Assembly: GCF_006716765.1 (NCBI RefSeq)
Contig: NZ_VFPO01000001.1
Span: 4,836,001 to 4,900,000 of the forward strand
From: Actinomadura hallensis
GTDB lineage: Bacteria; Actinomycetota; Actinomycetes; Streptosporangiales; Streptosporangiaceae
DNA length: 64,000 nucleotides
Direction: 5' to 3'
In this document: positions 58,404-64,000 of the stretch, piece by piece
Position numbering within the stretch: the stretch's first letter is position 1
How the letters are laid out: each line of letters opens with the position of its first letter
The notes under the pieces: generated by a model
Told to the model about the DNA's origin: nothing
The model's input: the letters and a program-made list of their open reading frames with translations, nothing else
The model's database searches: none
Program-made: the position numbers and the translations under genes

Positions 58404-59543
58404 TCAGTTGCTCCCTTCGACGTCGACCCAGCGCCGGGACGCCGCGCTGTCGGCGACGGCGGCGAGGATCCGCTGGACCTGGAGACCGTCGGCGAAGGAG
58501 GGGCTCGGGTCGCGGCCCTCCGCGATCGCCGTGAGCAGGTCGGCCATCTGGTGGGTGAAGGTGTGCTCGTAGCCGAGGATGTGGCCGGGCGGCCACCACC
58601 GGCCGGCGTAGGGGTGGTCGGGTTCGGTGACGACGATGCGCCGGAACCCGGCGGTCGTCCCGTCCTCCTCGGCGTCGTGGAACCACAGTTCGTTCAGCGA
58701 CTCCAGGTCGAAGTACAGCGCGCCGGACGAGCCGCTGACCTCGATGCGCAGCGCGTTCTTGCGGCCGGTGGCGAAGCGGGTGGCCTCGAAGGTGGCGACG
58801 GCGCCGCCGTCGGTGCGGCCGATGAACAGGGCGGCGTCGTCCACGGTCACCTGGGCGGTGCCGCCTCCGGGGAGGGGGCGTTCGGGGACGAAGGTCTCCA
58901 GCGCCGCGGACACCGCGGCCAGCTTGTGCCCGGTGATGAACTGGGCGGTGTCCACGATGTGGGAGGCGATGTCGCCGAGCGCGCCGGACCCGGCCTTCTC
59001 CCGGTCGAGCCGCCAGGTGAAGGGGGCCTGCGGGTCGGCCAGCCAGTCCTGGAGGTACTGGGCGCGGATGTGCCGGACGGTCCCGATCCGCCCGTCGGCG
59101 ACGAGCCGGCGGGCGAGGGTGACCGCGGGGACGCGGCGGTAGTTGAACCCGACCATCGACCGGATGCCGCGTTCCCGGGCGCGGGCCGCGGCGGCGGTCA
59201 TGGCCTCGGCCTCCGCGACGGAGTTGGCGAGGGGCTTCTCGCACAGCACGTGCTTGCCCGCGTCGAGCGCGGCGACCGCGATCTCGGCGTGGCCGTCCCC
59301 GGGCGTGCAGATGTCGATGATCTGGACGTCGTCGCGGCGGAGCAGCTCCTTCCAGTCGGTCTCCACCGACGCCCAGCCGAGCGACGCCGCGGCGGCGGCG
59401 GCGCGTTCGGCGGATCGCCCGGCCAGGGCGGTCATGAGCGGCGTCAGCGGCGGCGCGAAGAACGGGCCCACGCTGCGCCACGCCTGGGAGTGGGCACGTC
59501 CCATGAACGCGTGCCCGACCATCCCGACTCCGACGGTCGTCAT
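58404..59543 (-). CDS. Gfo/Idh/MocA-family oxidoreductase
   Basis: A 379-residue NAD(P)-dependent sugar or inositol dehydrogenase. The N-terminal Rossmann motif is VGVGMVGHAFMGRAH, followed by the catalytic E-K-P-L in VLCEKPLANSVAEAE, and the C-terminal alpha/beta domain contains the D-x-x-x-H-like HIVDTAQFI. The ATG is at 59543. Placed between the substrate-binding protein and the epimerase, it probably oxidises the imported sugar before epimerisation. Which sugar is unknown. Confidence 0.9.
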   Translation of the reverse strand: MTTVGVGMVGHAFMGRAHSQAWRSVGPFFAPPLTPLMTALAGRSAERAAAAAASLGWASVETDWKELLRRDDVQIIDICTPGDGHAEIAVAALDAGKHVLCEKPLANSVAEAEAMTAAAARARERGIRSMVGFNYRRVPAVTLARRLVADGRIGTVRHIRAQYLQDWLADPQAPFTWRLDREKAGSGALGDIASHIVDTAQFITGHKLAAVSAALETFVPERPLPGGGTAQVTVDDAALFIGRTDGGAVATFEATRFATGRKNALRIEVSGSSGALYFDLESLNELWFHDAEEDGTTAGFRRIVVTEPDHPYAGRWWPPGHILGYEHTFTHQMADLLTAIAEGRDPSPSFADGLQVQRILAAVADSAASRRWVDVEGSN

Positions 59544-59616
59544 CTTGTGCTCACCTCTCTGTCTGGCCGGTGCGTCCGCTCGCGGTAGCGGGCGGACGCA
59601 CCGGCGCCCCCGCGGC

Positions 59617-60696
59617 TCAGGATTCGAAGCCGAGCGGCATGTAGCGGTCGACGTTGTCCTTGGTGATCGTTTCGGACGCCAGCGTGATCGACTGCGGCAC
59701 CTGCAGCTCGACCAGGTCGGACATGCCCTTGCCCTGTGCGATCAGCCGGGCCAGCTTGATGGCGGACGAGGCCATCGTCGGCGAGTAGGTGACGGTCGCC
59801 TCCAGCACTCCGCCGGCCTTGATCTCGCGCATCGCGTTGGCGGATCCGGCGCCGCCGACCATGAAGAACTCGTCGCGCCCGGACTGCTTGATCGCGGCGA
59901 GCACGCCGACGCCTTGGTCGTCGTCGTGGTTCCAGATCGCGTCGATCTTCTTGTGCGCCTGGAGCAGGTTCGAGGCGACCTGGTTGCCGGACTCGACGGT
60001 GAACTTCGCGTCCTGCTTGGCGGTGACCTCGAAGCCGTAGGTCTTCAGCGCGTCGGCGAAGCCCTTGCTGCGGTCCTGCGTCAGCGGCAGCGTCGCGATG
60101 CCCTGGATCTCGACGATGACCGGGTCGGCGACGCCCTTGTCCTTGAGCTTCTTGCCGATGTAGTGGCCGGCGGAGACGCCCATGCCGTAGTTGTCGCCGC
60201 CGACCCACGTCCGGTACGACAGGTGGTCGGGGAAGACGCGGTCGAGGTTGACGACCGGGACGCCGGCGTCCATGGCCTTGCGGCCGACCTGGTTCAGCTG
60301 CTCGCCGTCGTTGGGGAGGATCACCAGCACGTCGACCTTCGCCTCGATCAGCGACTCGACGGCGGAGATCTGCTGGTTGATGTCGTTGGTCGGTTCGACC
60401 GGCTTGAACGTCACGTCGGAGTACTTCTTGGCCTGCTCCTCGGCGTTCTTGGCGATCGCCGCGATCCAGCCGTGGTCCGCGGCGGGCGCGGAGAACCCGA
60501 TGGTGACCTGCTTGCCGGCCTTGTCGTTGTCGCCGGCGAGCGTGCCGGCCTGGGGGTTCCCGCCGCCGGAGTCGCCGTCCTCGGTGTTGCTGGTGCAGGC
60601 CGCGGCGAGGCCGCCGGCCGCCAGGGCGGCGCCTCCGAGCAGGAGGTGCCTGCGGCTGGGACGGGGACCCTGCTGACGGGGGCTCTGTTCACGCAT
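59617..60696 (-). CDS. Sugar ABC transporter substrate-binding lipoprotein
   Basis: A 359-residue periplasmic-binding-protein-type lipoprotein. The signal region has Arg15-Arg16 and a lipobox LAAAC with Cys34. The type-I PBP fold (ITIGFS-like start, VILPNDGEQLNQV, NLDRVFPDH, NHDDDQGVGVLAAI) matches ribose/inositol/autoinducer-2-type binding proteins. The twin Arg and SRRHLLLGG motif suggest possible Tat export. It follows the permease by 40 bp. Confidence 0.92.
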   Translation of the reverse strand: MREQSPRQQGPRPSRRHLLLGGAALAAGGLAAACTSNTEDGDSGGGNPQAGTLAGDNDKAGKQVTIGFSAPAADHGWIAAIAKNAEEQAKKYSDVTFKPVEPTNDINQQISAVESLIEAKVDVLVILPNDGEQLNQVGRKAMDAGVPVVNLDRVFPDHLSYRTWVGGDNYGMGVSAGHYIGKKLKDKGVADPVIVEIQGIATLPLTQDRSKGFADALKTYGFEVTAKQDAKFTVESGNQVASNLLQAHKKIDAIWNHDDDQGVGVLAAIKQSGRDEFFMVGGAGSANAMREIKAGGVLEATVTYSPTMASSAIKLARLIAQGKGMSDLVELQVPQSITLASETITKDNVDRYMPLGFES

Positions 60697-60736
60697 GACG
60701 TGCTCCTGGTTGAGGGGGTGGGGGGTGAAGGCGGGG

Positions 60737-61872
60737 TCAGGTGGGCGAGCGGAGCCCGCGGCGCTGCAGCAGCACGGCGCCGACGATGATCGCCCCCTTG
60801 GCGATCAGCTGGTCGCTGGTCTGCAGGCCGTTCAGGATGAACAGGTTGGTGATGAGCGTGAAGATCAGCACGCCGAGGATCGACCCGACGACGGTGCCGC
60901 GGCCGCCGGTGAGCAGCGTCCCGCCGATGATGACCGCGGCGATCGCGTCGAGTTCGTAGAGATCGCCGTGGGTGCTGGAGCCGGTGGTGGTCCGCGCCAT
61001 GATGATGATCGCCGCGATGCCGCAGCAGAACCCGGACAGCGCGTACAGCAGGAGGGTGTGCCGCCGGACGTCGATGCCGGCGAGCCGCGCCGCCTCGGGG
61101 TTGCCGCCGACGGCGAACGTGCGGCGGCCGAACGTGGTGCGGTTGAGCAGCAGCCAGCCCGCCAGCGCGACGGCCGCGAAGATGTACACGACGAGCGGCA
61201 GCCCGAGCACCCGGGTGGTGGACAGCGACACGAGCGCGTCGTTCTCGGGGCGGATCAGCTGGGTCTTGCGGTCCGACATCCGCTGCGCGAGTCCCCGCGC
61301 GGCGACCAGCATCGCGAGCGTGGCGATGAACGGGACGAGCCGCCCGTAGCTGATCAGCAGTCCGGTGACGAGGCCGGTGCCGGTCCCGACGAGGATCGCG
61401 CACAGCGCCATCACCGCCGGCCCGTACGACTGCGTCGCCACGGTCGTCGCCCACACCGACGCCAGCGCCATCACCGACCCGACGGACAGGTCGATCCCGC
61501 CGCCGATGATCACGAAGGTCTGGCCGACGGTGATCACGCCGATGGTGGCGGCGAGGACCAGGATCGCGACCACGTTGCCGGACGTGGCGAAGTTCTCCGG
61601 CTGGGTCGCCAGCCCGACTCCCGCGAGCAGCACCAGCGCGGCGACCAGCCCGAGGTGCCGGATCTCCCCGGGGCCGTGCACGGCCCCGGCCGCGCCTCCG
61701 GCGCCCCCGGTGAAGCGCCGCCAAGGCCCGCCGCCCCCGGCCTTCTTGGCGAGCGTGACGACCGGACCGCCGGATGCGTCCTCCCCTGGACCGTGGGAGG
61801 ACGGCTTCCCGGACTGTTCCTCGCCGTTCCCGGGGGTCCGGGGGGTCGGCCCCCCGGAGTGACTCGTCTCGG

Positions 61873-61876
<4 letters not shown>
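60737..61876 (-). CDS. Sugar ABC transporter permease (RbsC type)
   Basis: A 379-residue inner-membrane permease with eight to ten helices. The BPD_transp_2 signatures are FVIIGGGIDLSVGSVMALAS and GRRTFAVGGNPEAARLAGID. The first 75 residues are a hydrophilic Gly/Pro/Ser-rich cytoplasmic extension (HSGGPTPRTPGNGEEQSG) beyond the usual family start. The GTG at 61876 overlaps the ATPase stop. It likely dimerises in the membrane. Confidence 0.93.
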
Positions 61877-63402
<1,526 letters not shown>

Positions 63403-63465
63403 CGGACCTCCTCGGTGTGGCCGGGGCCACCGGGTCGGACGCGGAGAAGGGGTCGGGGACGCGGG

Positions 63466-64000
63466 TCAGGACGCGGGGGAGAACACGTGGTCGCTGATGA
63501 GGCGGGCGCCGCCGACGACGCCGGCGGTCCCGGCGAGCTCGGACAGCACGATGGGGAGGTTGCCGGTCGCGAGCGGCGCGGACCGGCGGTAGACGACGCT
63601 GCGGATCTCGGCGAGCAGCGTGTGGCCGAGCCGGGCGACGCCGCCCGCGATGATGACCAGGCCGGGGTTGAAGAAGCTGACGAGCCCGGCGAGGACCTGC
63701 CCGACGTGCCGGCCGCCCTCCCGGATCATCTGCACGGCGACCGGGTCCCCGGCGGCCGCGGCCTCGCCGACGTGCTCGGCGGTCAGCTCCCCGTGGGTCT
63801 CCAGCAGCGCGGCGAGCCGCGAGGACCGGCCCGCCCTGGCCGCCGCCTCGGCGTCCCGGGCGAGGGCCGCGCCGCCGAAGTGGGCCTCCAGGCAGCCCGC
63901 GTTGCCGCACGCGCAGATCGGGCCGTCGTCGTCGACGCGTATGTGCCCGATGTCGCCGGCGCTGCCGGACACGCCGCGGTAGATGGCGCCGTCCACGACG
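63466..64000 (-). CDS. ROK-family protein, N-terminus beyond window edge
   Basis: The C-terminal 178 codons of a ROK protein are visible; the 5' end is beyond 64000. The zinc motif ICACGNAGCLE is complete, and VDDDGPICACGNAGCLEAHF is followed by the sugar-binding and dimer region (VQMIREGGRHVGQVLAGLVS). ROK members are either sugar kinases or NagC/XylR-like repressors with an N-terminal HTH, which cannot be seen here. Its position upstream of the ABC operon in the same direction favours a repressor of that operon, though kinase is equally possible. Confidence 0.88.
   Translation of the reverse strand, partial: VVDGAIYRGVSGSAGDIGHIRVDDDGPICACGNAGCLEAHFGGAALARDAEAAARAGRSSRLAALLETHGELTAEHVGEAAAAGDPVAVQMIREGGRHVGQVLAGLVSFFNPGLVIIAGGVARLGHTLLAEIRSVVYRRSAPLATGNLPIVLSELAGTAGVVGGARLISDHVFSPAS

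Overview
The window is about 64 kb of very GC-rich DNA (mostly over 70 % G+C). GTG/TTG starts are frequent, Shine-Dalgarno sites are good, and many stop/start junctions overlap as ATGA. Ergothioneine genes, a DUF397 protein, PucR and KstR-type regulators, CYP125/FadA5 steroid genes and a DUF1707 protein all point to a filamentous actinomycete. A member of the Thermomonosporaceae (Actinomadura-like) is my best guess, inferred from gene content only. I see no rRNA, tRNA, CRISPR array, insertion sequence or prophage.

Layout. (1) 1-2.4 kb: osmoprotectant ABC transporter, cut by the left edge. (2) 2.5-5.8 kb: a MIO-family lyase homologue lacking the MIO triplet, a LacI regulator with a cluster of operators, and a cysteine-dioxygenase-like cupin. 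(3) 5.9-8.1 kb: divergent acyltransferase-3 and SGNH-hydrolase genes. (4) 8.1-12.5 kb: egtABCD for ergothioneine, without egtE. (5) 12.7-14.1 kb: a sigma-like protein with a membrane anchor and a Pro-rich tail. (6) 14.1-17.3 kb: a FadE28/FadE29-like acyl-CoA dehydrogenase pair, divergent from a KstR-like TetR gene. (7) 17.7-28.5 kb: a nine-gene purine-degradation operon (xanthine and 8-oxoguanine to ureidoglycolate) with divergent pucR. (8) 28.7-34.2 kb: a five-gene OleA/OleC/OleD-type cluster with a P450 and a GT2 but no OleB, which is the pattern expected for a beta-lactone product. (9) 34.6-49.3 kb: steroid-linked genes with KstR-type boxes (cyp125, fadA5, MBL-fold hydrolase, two tandem P450s, a GT4/methyltransferase/alpha-alpha toroid/methyltransferase cassette, FdxD-like ferredoxin). 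An orphan 951-residue protein lies between the two halves. (10) 49.5-57.2 kb: surface and miscellaneous genes, including a 26-residue Cys-rich peptide too short for routine gene calling. (11) 57.4-64 kb: a sugar ABC transporter operon with Gfo/Idh and TIM-barrel enzymes and a ROK protein cut by the right edge.

How the parts connect. The palindrome TnnAACnnGTTnnA, which is the KstR consensus, occurs exactly before cyp125, a small membrane protein, fadA5, the tandem-P450 operon and the fdxD/methyltransferase pair. A one-mismatch copy lies before the FadE pair and its TetR gene. This suggests that one sterol-responsive regulon links regions 6 and 9, including a GT4/methyltransferase/toroid cassette not normally associated with steroid catabolism. 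The strongest candidates for undescribed biology are the OleB-less OleACD/P450/GT2 cluster and the KstR-boxed P450/GT4/methyltransferase/toroid cassette. Family assignments come from remembered motifs and sequences; no database search was run.
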